A stretch of 64,000 nucleotides of DNA from Trichosphaerium sp. ATCC 40318 (Eukaryota > Discosea > Flabellinia > Trichosidae): assembly GCA_038496445.1 (NCBI GenBank), contig JALMLS010000204.1:62001-126000 (forward strand), in the 5' to 3' direction. The position numbers and the translations under genes were made by a program. Below are positions 1-10,577 of the stretch, piece by piece; position 1 is the first letter of the stretch, and every line of letters begins with the position of its first letter. A model generated the notes under the pieces. That model saw nothing but the letters and a program-made list of their open reading frames with translations. It was not told the origin of the DNA and searched no databases.

Positions 1-51
1 TTTTTCACAAACAATTCTGGTTTTTCCCTTCTTTTTTTTATGTAAATCGTT

Positions 52-501
52 TTGGTGGTTTTGCAACTGACGTACGTTTTCATAGCAAAGTGGTTCTCGC
101 GGACGCCTTCTAAAAAATTGCTGGCTAATATTGTGGCGTCGGATATGTGCTTTACAACTAAAGATCAGCTTATTGTAGCGACAGTAACTGCGACAAAGAG
201 TACTATCCAGGCTGTAGCTTTGAATGGTGCTTTAGAAGAAACCCTGCTGACACTCGGCGGTAAGAAACATATCGCATTGAGTTACGCTAGTAAGAGGCAA
301 GTCCTTTACGCGGTTGTCCAAAACACAGACGAAGTGTATTGTATTCACATGGCAACAAAGGCGGTGCTCAGAATTAAGCTACCAGAGAACTTTAAAACCC
401 TGACCGCTATCGTTACCTTTGGGAATAACGTTTATCTCTTCAGTGGATCTACACTGCTACAATTTGGCCAAGACCCTATCGTGGCCGCTCTGATGCAATG
501 A
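52..501 (+). CDS. 3' end of an unknown gene (partial)
   Basis: Open frame running from the window edge to a TGA at 499-501. The true exon probably starts after the acceptor-like TTTTCATAG near 78-86, because the upstream sequence is T-rich and has no convincing ATG, so the 5' part of the gene lies outside the window. The protein alternates short hydrophobic strands with small and charged residues (KQVLYAVVQ, VYLFSGSTLLQF), a beta-propeller-like texture, but I recognise no family. It could be the last blades of a WD/NHL-type propeller. Function unknown. Confidence 0.5.
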   Translation: MVVLQLTYVFIAKWFSRTPSKKLLANIVASDMCFTTKDQLIVATVTATKSTIQAVALNGALEETLLTLGGKKHIALSYASKRQVLYAVVQNTDEVYCIHMATKAVLRIKLPENFKTLTAIVTFGNNVYLFSGSTLLQFGQDPIVAALMQ

Positions 502-791
502 TTTGGGAGTGGTTATGGGTAAAAACAAAAAGCTGTGTTAGTTGGTACTTTTTAATATAAATAGATTCTATAGTTGTACTCCTTAGCACGTTTAGCTCGT
601 AGCTAGTAAAAACCAGCGTATACTGCACTCAAAAAGTGATTTTTTTCCTTGTTTTGCAAAACAAATGTGCGACAAGTACTACCGCTTTGTAATATGACGT
701 AACAATGCAACCGCGGCTGCGGCCGTTACTTTAAAACTTAGTAAATAAAGTCAGATCAATTCTATTAACCTTATTCGGCTACTCTCGCACC
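502..791. other. intergenic, upstream of the 2TM-repeat gene
   Basis: AT-rich spacer of 290 bp between a stop codon and the next ATG on the same strand. It must hold the 3' UTR of the first gene and the promoter of the second. I see no RNA gene or repeat; GCGGCTGCGGCCG near 713 is a small GC-rich island. Confidence 0.4.
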
Positions 792-2443
792 ATGACAGAC
801 ATTGACACGGTCAATACTACCTTAGACGGCCCTATTCGCGATGACCACGAAGACATAGACTTATCGGACAATGCTACCACGTCGAGCTCAGAAGTGACAC
901 CAGACTCTTCAACACCAGCTCTTAAGCCTGCTACTGCAGAAGACGAGCACCACGACTATTTAGTGCGCACTTATCATAAAGTGCGCACCGGTGTCCCACT
1001 AGCGATGTTAATTCACGGTATTATCGCAGTAACCGTTTGTGTCGTTTGTTTCTTTAGTGCGTATTTCCAAACCTATAAAAATGCAGCATTTTAACTCCTT
1101 TCGTTCTAGTTTGGCATTGGGTCAGCACACCTGACGTAAACGTATGTTTTCAACCGCAACAATTTCAAACAAACCCCAAAACTTTTGCTTTATGCTTTGC
1201 CGCCAATAACTGCTTTTTGTTTACACTCATAATAGGGCTCAGTATGGTGGTGGCTCATTCCAATATTTGTATTTATTACAAGCATCTTTTCGCATCAATA
1301 CGTGCGTCGAACTGGTTTTCTAAATCAAATACGCTTTACTGACGCCATACTAAGTTCTTTTTGGATAAAAAATACTTTGAAGGCGTTGTTGGCGTTATAA
1401 TAATCGTAAACGTTGCTGTAGTGCTCTCATGGCAACTACTATTTAGTGCGTATACTAGCAATCAACTAAAACTGCAATTCCAGCCCCTCATGCACTACAC
1501 GTGGTGACCCGAAACGATTTTTTCAAATTCTGTTTTTGTAACTTTTCTCGTATTCTAACCCAATCTTTTTATAGATAGCCATCACCCATGGTTTCTTTAC
1601 ATTAACTTTGCAAGTGCTATGGGATCAACAGTTGCTTATTACATGATCTACAAGAGAGAACAACCAGCAATGGTTTTACTCATGTGTGAGCACTTGTTCT
1701 GGCAAATTAACCTCCTTCTCTTCCTTGTTTGGGCGAACACAGGCCATAAGCACCCATGGTACGCATATTCAATGCGTATTACGTTTCCTTGTCTTACTTT
1801 TTGCAATTAAGGTTCATCTACCCTCTTTTCGTCATGGTTCTTCCAATCGGCCTTGCTCGCTTTTACATTATTGCCAAGGACAGACGTAAATGGGTTTACT
1901 CTGGATTAGCTGGTTTGTGGGTTTGCTTATTGACTTTCTTTGTCTGGGGATTCACTGGATCCAACTGGCCTTGGTTTGTTTTCGTTTGGGCATGTCACAT
2001 TTTTTGTTTTTTTCTTTGTCTTTTAGTCCATGCATTACTAGTGTATTTTTCCGGCATGGTTCCCTTTCGGATGGGTGTGTTCGTGGTGGCTGCACTCGCC
2101 AAACAATGCTGACAATTTCTGTTACCATTTTTTTTGTATTTTTGTTGACATTTTGTTTAGTTCGTTGTAGCGATTGTCTGTGGTGCTCTATTTTGGGTTT
2201 ATAGACACGAAGAGGCTCCTGTAGCTACTGTTGCAGATGATGTCCCAATTGATCGCCAAGCACTTGTTAGTAAGTGACGTACTTTTCTTGAATAGATTGT
2301 CAGTCTATTCCAGGTTTTCACGTTTTTTGTTCGTACTACGAGGTCTCTTACGCGTTTTAGCTGATGACGAAATAAAACAGTCAGAAGATGAGACTTTAGA
2401 ATTGGCTACGCCTTTGTATCCTACAATAGCACCAACTAATTAA
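792..2443 (+). CDS. multi-pass membrane protein with repeated 2TM-like units
   Basis: Starts at ATG 792 with an acidic, Ser/Thr-rich cytosolic stretch of about 60 residues, then a run of transmembrane segments across at least six exons. Three similar units end in (H/W)PWF(L/I/V)(Y/F): HHPWFLY near 1592, KHPWF-IYPLF across the intron at 1759-1811, and NWPWFVF near 1963. Each follows a pair of hydrophobic helices (for example HLFWQINLLLFLVW), which resembles the bacterial '2TM' domain in tandem. The last exon (after the acceptor ending near 2357) encodes an acidic tail ending at TAA 2441-2443. Introns are GTACGC/GTAAGT...AG; the junctions between about 1290 and 1590 are unresolved. Function unknown; an integral membrane protein is certain. 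Confidence 0.65.
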
Positions 2444-2806
2444 ATAAGGGCATGTAGGCTAAACCGGTTTTTTGGAAAAACAAACAATAAAGCTGTTTAT
2501 ATGCCTTTTTGCATTATAAATGCTACCAATATACTAGATAAGCGTAGTAAGGTTGACTTCTTAGTGTAATGCGCCATTTTGGTATAGAGTTGTAAATCTT
2601 CACTCCGTATTTGTGCTTCTCTTTGATGATAGCACGGCAGCAAGGAGGGATAGCGGATAAATCAATGGAAAATTGTGGTGTCAACAATTATCCCAAAGTG
2701 AAACTTGATGAATTCGTAGTTTTCGTTCAGTGCACAGCGGACAAAATAATTTATCCCCCTCTTCAAATATTACAAATTACACGCAAGTAAGCAACTCAAC
2801 AGTAAA
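2444..2806. other. intergenic
   Basis: 363 bp without a convincing coding exon on either strand. It holds the 3' end of the 2TM-repeat gene and the promoter of the quinone reductase gene. Nothing else seen. Confidence 0.4.
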
Positions 2807-3449
2807 ATGAATCGCGTATTCTTAGTAAATGGACATCAAGTTAGTGGTTTCGCTAAAGGACAAGCAAATAAAACGATTGTAGATGCAGCAAAAGCTCATT
2901 TTGTTTCAAAAGGGTTTAAAATTAAAGAAACATCTATAGAAAACGGGTGGGACGCAAAAGAAGAGGTTGAGAAGTTTTTATGGGCAGATATTATATTTTT
3001 CCAGTCGCCTACGTATTGGATGGGCGTACCTTGGCTGTTTAAGAAGTATATGGATGAGGTTTATAGTGTTGGGCATGGTAAAATGTATACAGGTGATGGT
3101 AGACATAAAGAGACACCTCAAGATGGTTATGGTACTGGTGGTCTCCTAAAAGGGAAGTATATGCTTTCTCTTACATTTAATGCACCTCCTGGTGCCTTTA
3201 AAAGGCCAGAGCAGTACTTGTTTAAGGTATGTTTTGTTCACTTTGTTGATCTTTTTTTTTTCTGATTTTTTTTCTTACTAGGGAGCGAGTGTTGATGATT
3301 TATGGATGCCTTTTCATTGTAATCAAGCGTTTTGTGGTCTAGAGAAAATACCTGAATCTACTTTTGTATGTCATGATGTAATGAAGAACGCTAAAATAGA
3401 AGACAATCTTGTAGAATTTAAACAACACATGGATAAATTTTTTCCATAA
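2807..3449 (+). CDS. NAD(P)H:quinone oxidoreductase, MdaB-like flavodoxin fold
   Basis: Two exons, 2807-3226 and 3282-3449, split by a 55-nt intron (GTATGT...TTACTAG). The product is about 195 residues, the usual MdaB size. Seen: an N-terminal strand FLVNGHQ for the flavin-binding loop, FLWADIIFFQSP with YWMGVPW (typical of MdaB), then GHGKMYTGDGR, and YGTGGLL followed by MLSLTFNAP; exon 2 continues with LWMPFHCNQAFCGLE. MdaB enzymes carry FAD and reduce quinones with two electrons, protecting against redox cycling. No signal peptide, so probably cytosolic. The closest relatives I know are bacterial, so acquisition from bacteria followed by intron gain is a reasonable inference. Confidence 0.88.
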
Positions 3450-3513
3450 ATAAAAAACAATATACAATTAATACATCGATAACAAGGTTACTATGTAAAT
3501 AGCAACTGTCACA

Positions 3514-3801
3514 GAGAGTGGCTAACCTGGTGGAAAAGTGGTATTCAATCTTCAACAGGTACTTATGTCAATGGCAAGCGACAGACAAAGAACACAGTGG
3601 ACAAGCGATTGTAAAGTTAGACAATAGACAGTCTAGCTATCGCATTGTATAGCTACATCTGCTGTTACAAATAAATGAAGTATTTTCATGTACAAATTAG
3701 TTTTGTTGATGCAAATACCATCGCTCGAGAGGACTGCAAATCTATAGTTATAATGGTCAGTGGCATAAATCTCTCACTGATTCGCAGCTGAATAAACTCT
3801 A
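3514..3801 (+). pseudogene. relic of an F-box/MORN-variant gene
   Basis: Short stretches in the family's style survive in different frames: a piece reading WWKSGIQSSTGTYVNGKR near 3528-3580 matches the unit 'W..G....Y.NGK..G' of the intact genes at 6312, 31082 and 61072. A second piece, LQIYSYNGQWHKSL, lies near 3736-3777. Frames are broken between them and no F-box-like start is left, so this is a decayed copy rather than a gene. Confidence 0.55.
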
Positions 3802-3890
3802 ATATTGCTCTTATTATCTTTTGCCAAAAGTATATATGTTTTACAACATCATCAGCAGTATTTCCTTAAGAAACAAAGCCCATTCATTAG

Positions 3891-5396
3891 CTACAGGTAT
3901 GGTATACCTGTGTGATACTGACCCAAAGAGTATTCAATAAAATAGTCTAAGTAATCAACACAATAAGCATGAACACAACCGTTGGCAGTCTCATAATCAT
4001 CAAAAGGAGGACTCCTATCTTTTTCCACAGCATGAAGGCCTTTTAATGATAGAATAGCTTCATCTGTAATTTGGTCACAGTTTTTGAGACCTATTGTATG
4101 AACACCTGATAATGCTTTGACACCTTCATCTGTCACTGAGGTATTGTCAAGATTAATAGCATGGACACCTGCAAGTGCTTTAATACCTTCATCTGTCACT
4201 AAAGTATGAGCAAGATCAATTGCATGGACACCTGCAAGTACTTTGACTCCTTTGTCTGTCACTGATGTACCACTAAGGTGAACAACATGAACACCCGCAA
4301 GTGCTTTGATTCCTTTGTCCGTTACATTTGTGCCTTGAAGAAAAACAGTGTGAGCACCTTTTAATGCTTTGATACCTTCATTTGTCACTGCAGTTCTATC
4401 AAGATAAATAGTATGAACTCCTCCAAGTCCTTTCACACCTTCATCTGCCACAGGAGTATCAGTGAGATTGATAGTATGAACACCCTTTAACGACTTGATA
4501 CCTTCATCAGTAATATTCACACAATTGCCTAGGTCAATAGTATGAACACCTGCGAGTGCTTTGAGTCCGTTATCAGCCACCAATGTGTATGTAAGATCAA
4601 TTTTATGTACACCTTTCAATGCTTTGATACCTTCATCTGTGATTGAAGTACAACGATAAAGACAAATAGAATGTACTCCTGCAAGTGATTTCAGATCACG
4701 ATCGTTAATAACTCCATATTTTACATGGTATAGCTTTGGGTTTCTTTTGAATGAAGTATCAAGGTATCTACAACCAGACAACAATGAATACAAAGTATTA
4801 TTTTGAACATTCATAACAATGACACTGTTGTTCATGATACCATTGTACTGTCTGATCTTTAGAATATCTGGAATATCATAAATGTACACTCTTTGATATC
4901 CAACAACGTCGTGGATGATATCGGCCATCAAACGACATGATTGAGCAACAGCGAATCTTGATTTCGCTTCTGTATGACTTAGAATTGTGGATATTACTTC
5001 TGGTGGGAAATTAATGATGTTAACTACCTTGTGTGGACTCAACTCTGTCCTGTGTTATTGTTAATAAACTCATCTATTACTTTATTGGACGTACTTTCTC
5101 ATTTGCTTGTGTTTTGGAAGCGATATGTCCTCAGGTTGCGTCATGGGCTTGTTGGATGAATCTACTGTAATAGAATTTATTGTGGGCTGTTTTGTTGAGC
5201 TAGAGCCAGTCCCAGTGCTTTTGAAGAGGTATTGGTCGAGTTGTTGTAAAAGGTTCTTGTTTGCAACGTTTAAGATATTTTGAAGTTGGTTTATGAACAC
5301 TTGGCGTTGTTTTGTACTTATTCTACTGAACTCTTCTTTGTGGCTGTTGCGATAGTACCTGACTGCTTGTTCGACCGAAACACCTGGTAGATTCAT
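3891..5396 (-). CDS. F-box-like protein with GVHTI-type leucine-rich repeats
   Basis: Two exons: 5095-5396 and 3891-5049, joined across a 45-nt intron (GTACGT...CACAG, phase 2). The first about 60 residues (MNLPGVSVEQAVRYYR...) form a helical domain shared with the paralogue at 29375 and the pseudogene at 51662. Exon 2 starts with an F-box-like segment (FPPEVISTILSHTEAKSRF, then AQSCRLMADIIHD). About eleven LRRs of 23-24 residues follow, with consensus (V/I)TDEGIKALxGVHTIxLxxT. F-box/LRR proteins usually recruit substrates to SCF ubiquitin ligases; that role is inferred. The very regular repeats suggest recent repeat amplification or conversion. Confidence 0.85.
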
Positions 5397-5670
5397 TGTT
5401 TGAAGCGTTTGATTGCTAAAAAGACAATAGAAATCATTGTTAAGCTAGTGTCGTAGGTTGTCCTTTGTTTTCAAGCACCTAATATTCGTGACAAATGCTG
5501 TGTATTCCTGTTCCAATTATACGAGTTTATAAATTTGTTCACTAAGATAGCTTTGCATTGTTCTCTGAATGTAGCTGTAATTTAAGTCTACGTTGACTTA
5601 CAATTATGTTTATTTTTACCATATTCTACTAAGCTTACACTAACTCAGACCTTGTTTACACCTTCGAAAT

Positions 5671-6084
5671 ATGTTCAATATTGTACTTCTTTGTTTGGCT
5701 ACCATATCAGGCTTCTCGCACGGTGTAGTCATCTTCTACTCATTTATTCAAAGTGTTCTCCTTTCGCTCTTTCTTGGTAGTGCCAGCGGGTGTGCTGCGC
5801 TTTGGGCATTGGTATATTTGGCTACGTTGCAGGTTCCATGTTTTTCTGAAATGGCAGTTGGGTACATTATTGGTTCTTTCCCTCTTAGCTTGTTATTAGC
5901 AATACACATAGTTGTTGGTAACCCCAGTTACATACCAAAGTACAACAACTTACACACAACACTGCTTGAAATAGTTGCGGATGGTATGATGCAAGTGATA
6001 TTACCGCTAACTGGTATAATTGGTGCTGTTTTTGGCATGGTGTATTATTTTGTTGTAATAACTATAATGTGGGTACCTGCTTGA
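5671..6084 (+). CDS. small four-helix membrane protein, unknown
   Basis: Single-exon frame of 137 residues starting at ATG 5671. Hydrophobic segments lie at about residues 2-24, 26-50, 60-82 and 107-135, so the protein is likely a four-pass membrane protein with almost no soluble part. The N-terminus (MFNIVLLCLATISGFSHG) could act as a signal anchor. I recognise no family. It lies head-to-head with the F-box/LRR gene on the other strand, 274 bp apart. Confidence 0.6.
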   Translation: MFNIVLLCLATISGFSHGVVIFYSFIQSVLLSLFLGSASGCAALWALVYLATLQVPCFSEMAVGYIIGSFPLSLLLAIHIVVGNPSYIPKYNNLHTTLLEIVADGMMQVILPLTGIIGAVFGMVYYFVVITIMWVPA

Positions 6085-6238
6085 CCGCTACTGTAAAAAA
6101 CCTAACATACTGAATAAATGTCTGTGACGTTTTGTTTTACCTTATCTCTGTTCGTGAACGATGCCTAACATCGTAATATTCATATTATTGGCAATGTATG
6201 CGATGTACTTACAACATTTCACTGACCGAATTTCACAA

Positions 6239-6248
6239 ATCACGTGAT
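6239..6248. promoter_or_regulatory. CACGTG palindrome upstream of an F-box/MORN gene
   Basis: ATCACGTGAT lies about 65 bp before ATG 6312. CACGTG is the classic E-box bound by bHLH factors; it recurs near many starts in this window. The regulatory role is inferred. Confidence 0.4.
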
Positions 6249-6311
6249 AAAGAGGAAAACCGTTTACCAAAATAAACGCCAGAAAAAGCATTGCAATTGT
6301 AGTCAGTCGTT

Positions 6312-6815
6312 ATGAATGTAAAAAAAGACCTCAAGGTAGTTCCAAAGTGCTACAAGCACTTACTAGAGTTGCCTCAGGAGCTTCAGTACATGTTATATAT
6401 GTATGACACTGAAATATACCTACTTTGGCCGCTGTTATGCTTACAAACAGCAAAAACCAGTCGTTTTAATGATGATCTAGAGAAACACGGTAAATTTGTT
6501 AAATGGCATTACAATAATGTGCTTGTAAAGAGGTCAGAGTATTTTTATGTAAATGGTAAGAAGCACGGTAATTGTACAAGGTGGTGGGATGAAGGACAAG
6601 TTTTAGAAATATCGCATTTTGTAAATGATAAGAAAGATGGTGTTTGCAAGAAATGGTATGATAATGGACAGCTATGTTTATCAGCAAATTACATCGGAGG
6701 AAAACGTGATGGAGTGTGTATATGGTGGTATAGGGATGGTGTTACAATGAAGCAAATGGTGTTTTCTAATGGAGAGGAGATAAGAAACTACTTAGAACTA
6801 GACGACTATTTGTGA
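6312..6815 (+). CDS. F-box-like protein with MORN-variant (YwqK-like) repeats
   Basis: Single exon, 167 residues. The N-terminus carries an F-box-like helix set (LLELPQELQYMLYMYDTEIY, then WPLLCLQTAKTSRF). Three to four repeats of about 22 residues follow in the form W...G.......(F/Y)(V/I).(G/N)(K/G)..G (YVNGKKHG, FVNDKKDG, YIGGKRDG). These are the MORN-variant repeats known from bacterial YwqK-like proteins and from giant viruses of protists. Paralogues with the same order lie at 31082 and 61072. Likely role: repeat-based recognition coupled to an SCF-like complex (inferred). Confidence 0.8.
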   Translation: MNVKKDLKVVPKCYKHLLELPQELQYMLYMYDTEIYLLWPLLCLQTAKTSRFNDDLEKHGKFVKWHYNNVLVKRSEYFYVNGKKHGNCTRWWDEGQVLEISHFVNDKKDGVCKKWYDNGQLCLSANYIGGKRDGVCIWWYRDGVTMKQMVFSNGEEIRNYLELDDYL

Positions 6816-7191
6816 GGTTAGCTATCATTGATATACCCTTGCTGTCAAGCACAACTTGTGTAAGAGTGCCCATTCACATTTTACTTTAGTTGAAGCTCAT
6901 CCACCGGTTCTTCAATAGACTAATATATTCACTTTTAATCGCAAAACAACCTATAACCGATTTACACCATTGCTTGCCTAAAGTAGTAATTTGCTATCTC
7001 CTAGTTCAATAAATTATAACATTTAGGTAAGTGCTACATTAAGCGCTTTTGAGTTTATTGCAGAGTCAAAAACATGTGTAATATCAGAATTATTGATGCC
7101 ATGAATGAATGTATTTTCAGCTGTGTTCTGTAGTTTAGACAAACACAACAATTCTTGCAAGAGTACTTTGAGTCAACAAAGAATTTTATTG
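6816..7191. other. intergenic
   Basis: 376 bp between two convergent genes. AT-rich, with no convincing exon, tRNA or repeat. Confidence 0.4.
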
Positions 7192-7972
7192 CTACTGTAT
7201 CTCTTCATACTGTATTATCAAGTAAGCGAATATTAAAACAAGATAACTCGTACCTTCTTGTGAGTGCAACATTTTTTTTGCACAAACGGTTTTGCTTTCT
7301 TATAAAGCAAATTAATTACGCCACCAACATTGTATATAACTGTAAACATGAACAATATAGCTCCAATCACACCAAATTGTGTAAACGGAGGTTCTTCATA
7401 CTCAGTAAATAGCTCTGAGTTACTTTGTAGGTTGATAGTAAGCCTGCGAAAAAAAAGTTACACACAGTGCTCCAAAACGCTTAATACATACTTTGGAGGT
7501 GGTAATATATATGCGTCTGTATCATTGCAACATGTTTTTGGTTTTCCAATAACACGTGGATTTGCTGCAGTAATACCAAGGTATCCTAAAAGTTTTTAAT
7601 AGAAATTGGATTGAATTGTATGTGGGAGTTAGGGATCATATTACCATCTATAAGCGACTTTCCAGATATGTCCTTGGTACTACGCACAACACCTGTAGCA
7701 GTAATAGATACTTCATGGTCCGCTGATGGCATGTATTTGTCGTTTTCAGCATAAACATGAACAGATATTGAAGTATCTAAAAAATCTTGATAAGCACCAA
7801 GCTGAAACTACAAATAACAAGACAGGTCGTATGTACTATGTTTCTGAATCACTTTTATATCTATTTGAACGTGGTTGTAGAATGCACTACAGCCATGAAG
7901 TATAATACTATCAGCAGATCCATCAACAGTTGCAACAAAGGTAAAACTTAACAAGAGAGTTATTATTTGCAT
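7192..7972 (-). CDS. type I membrane protein with signal peptide, unknown
   Basis: Start ATG at 7972-7970 opens a signal peptide (MQIITLLLSFTFVATVDG). About four exons follow: an ectodomain piece with LGAYQDFLDTSISVHVYAE, one with YLGITAANPRVIGKPKTCC, and a last exon with a single membrane helix (FGVIGAILFMFTVIYNVGG) and a basic cytosolic tail. The tail ends at the TAG 7194-7192 if the acceptor at 7195 is used. The ectodomain Cys pair suggests a secretory-pathway fold. Family not recognised; the overall plan recalls Atg27/MRH-type sorting receptors, but no diagnostic motif is visible. The first intron would need a GTGATT donor. Confidence 0.6.
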
Positions 7973-7980
7973 TTTATAGT

Positions 7981-7986
7981 CACGTG
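7981..7986. promoter_or_regulatory. CACGTG just upstream of a start codon
   Basis: TCACGTGA-type E-box nine bases before the start at 7972. Its position suggests a promoter or transcription-start element (inferred). Confidence 0.35.
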
Positions 7987-8256
7987 ATCGGAAGATACAG
8001 CATCACAAAATTGTTCATTAAGCATATGTGCATGGATTTTGGCTTACCTTGAAGTTGTTTTGTTGAATATACTTGCCTCTATGATGTTGTCTCTTGTATG
8101 TACTACTTCAGGGTTGCAAGCAGGAACAAAGAAAAAAAGATCATGCCTGTATTACACTAAGTCATATCGACCATGGAGGTAAAAATAGATGTACCATTTA
8201 ACTGTAACTTCTATCTTGGCGACACTAGTTAATAAGTAAGTACCACTGACTAGTCC

Positions 8257-10310
8257 CTATTTTTTTAAAAGTGTCACATACTTTTTTAAGTGTTTGTAGA
8301 AAACATCAATGTCATCGTTTGTGAAAAACGCTTCAGCATTTCTGGATGAGCGTGTACGTTTAGCATTTTGAGATATTGATATGTGCGATTGAGAAAAAGG
8401 TATTGGTTTATACTTAGCAAAAAGTTGAACCTCTGAAACGATAACTAAAACACATAAACCGATCATAGAAATAGTTATCAAACCACCAACAATATCACCT
8501 TGCCAAGTGTGAGGTTTGTCTTTATGCCACACTATTTGCTTGTTTATATCAAGGATGTGTATAGTTCTAATAAACCAACAATCTTTGTATCCACAGAATG
8601 TCAGGATAACCGCCACAATGCTTATGAAAGCGATGAATATGCATAGAATTAAGAGGAAGCTAAACAAAAGAGGAGAATGTGGTGTTGTAATACCATTAAG
8701 AAACTGTTGTTGTAATGACTCAACAATAGTCTGTTCAAAAGGATAAAATGATGATGGTATAGCTGTCACATTGGGTAAAGTTTCATACAAGCGTGTACCA
8801 CCTCTACAAGCTTGATTTTTGTCACATGGTAAACAAGTTGAAGATCCAACATTTGGTTGCCAAGTTCCAGGATTACATAACAGGCAAATGTCAATACCAG
8901 GCTTACTCTTGAATGTCCCAGGAGGACATTGTATTTTCTTGCCTTTATCTGCATATGTAGTACCCTCTGGAAGGTTCAAGTCCCATGATGTGAGTACATA
9001 ATCGTTGTCATAGAAGTAAAGTTTATCATTAGCTATTTGTACCATTACGAATTCATCAGTTGGTGCAAAGACAGTTGGCGAGATTATTTCAGGTTTTGTG
9101 GTAAAAATATTAGTATCTACTCTTACTATTACTCTAGGTGATTCTGAATCGTCTGTCATGTTTTGTATATAATATAAACACTCTAGATGACCTGGGACAG
9201 CTGTACCACAACTACCAACAGAAAAAGATTGGTGAAAGTTAAGCCTGTGTTCAGGGTGGTAAAGAGCATATCCGTTCGTTGTTATATCATATGCCCACAA
9301 GTTTCCAACTAATACCAGTCTGTTTTGTCGCCTTTCAAAGGAAATCAATACTTCACCATGCATGGCGCTAATGTAAGCAGCTCCACCTATAGGTTTATCT
9401 AAGCCAAGCAGATTTCTGGAGTCAGGTATGTTGGTTATGGCATTGTATATACTTTTCTTATAAGATATCTACAGGTGGTATTAGCAAGCAAAAAATGTAC
9501 AAATGAGGTCACATACACATGCGTTGTTGCCATTCATTATGGCTGTTATTGGAGGACTAGTGGGTCTATAAAAATAAACGTTAAAACTGAAAAAGCTGTG
9601 TGTTATAGGAGATTCTGTCATGTTGTATGTGAGAACCCCTTCTGTAGTTGTGGCAACTATATATTGTTCATTACTTATAACAACACCATTGAAGTGTCCT
9701 TGTATGTTCTAAATAAAATATCAGCAAAGATAAGTCTTATAAAAACAGTTGTACTTGATCGTGTATGGATATAAACGATGTCTTATTAGTCTGCCGGTTG
9801 AATAATGCGATGGTTACATTGTCTAAAATCATTACAGATAATGAACCACTCACTGAAACACCAAGATGGTATAAAGGTACTAGTCTGTCTGCGAGATTAT
9901 ATTCTGAGCATGACTCGCTTTCCATTTTCCTTGGATTGTTATGTTAGTATTCTTTGATACATGCTTAGAAAGTAACTATAGTTCCCAAAAATTTGAAAAC
10001 AAATCTGCTTTTTTTGCCACCTAGAAATACCTAACCCTACGCGGAAAAACCCTAGAACGATTTGAAGGAAAACCCTATGTAACAGCGTTGCTAGTATTAA
10101 ATAAACGTACCCATAAGACAATACAGGGATGGTATCTAGATAACCAAAGCCTAGAGCATTATATGTTCCATCGCTTGCTATATCAAAAAAGGGACCTAAT
10201 TTACCCTCCACCCTTGATACTATAGAAATTTGTGCAGGGTACGAACACCCAAGGCAAGCGCAAAACATTGTAATAACAATAATTAACGGTGCTGCGTGAT
10301 ATAAAAGCAT
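8257..10310 (-). CDS. receptor-like protein: propeller-like ectodomain, GCC2/GCC3 Cys-rich module, TM
   Basis: At least six exons from ATG 10310. Order: signal peptide (MLLYHAAPLIIVITMFCACL); about 300 residues of beta-strand-rich ectodomain with Asn-glycosylation sites; a cysteine-rich segment (QCPPGTFKSKPG..CLLCNPGTW..CLPC) typical of GCC2/GCC3, or ephrin-receptor-like, repeats; a membrane helix (LLFSFLLILCIFIAFISIV); an intracellular stretch with another hydrophobic helix (GGLITISMIGLCVLVIV); a basic tail. Exon 1 is 10111-10310 and its intron begins GTACGT. Likely a cell-surface or vesicle receptor; ligand unknown. It shares strand and general plan with the gene at 7192-7972, but there is no sequence evidence of joint action. 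Confidence 0.7.
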
Positions 10311-10577
10311 TCTTTTTATAACATCTGTCGTTTGTGTAGAGTTGAAGACAAAAAATGACTTTCAGCGACTTCTAACTTTACATTTAATTCTCGCGAGAAA
10401 TGACTTGATACCGAAGTTGACCGATATTGTTTTGTTGAAATTGTCACATCTTTGCACTTGAATAACCTATTTTGACATGAATACGAGTTCTGCAGCCGGA
10501 ACATTCAAGTTTTGTCCACCTTGATGAAATGTTATTTTTATGCAACAATGTTTGACAAAGTACATTACTTTTTATTT
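10311..10577. other. intergenic between tandem minus-strand genes
   Basis: 267 bp containing the promoter of the receptor-like gene and the 3' UTR of RAD54B. A short open frame on the minus strand here has no start context or family signal and is not called. Confidence 0.4.

Noticed and set aside
10316-10504. 62-codon minus-strand frame upstream of the receptor-like gene
   Set aside because: Lies in the promoter region and does not join the next exon; no protein-like pattern.
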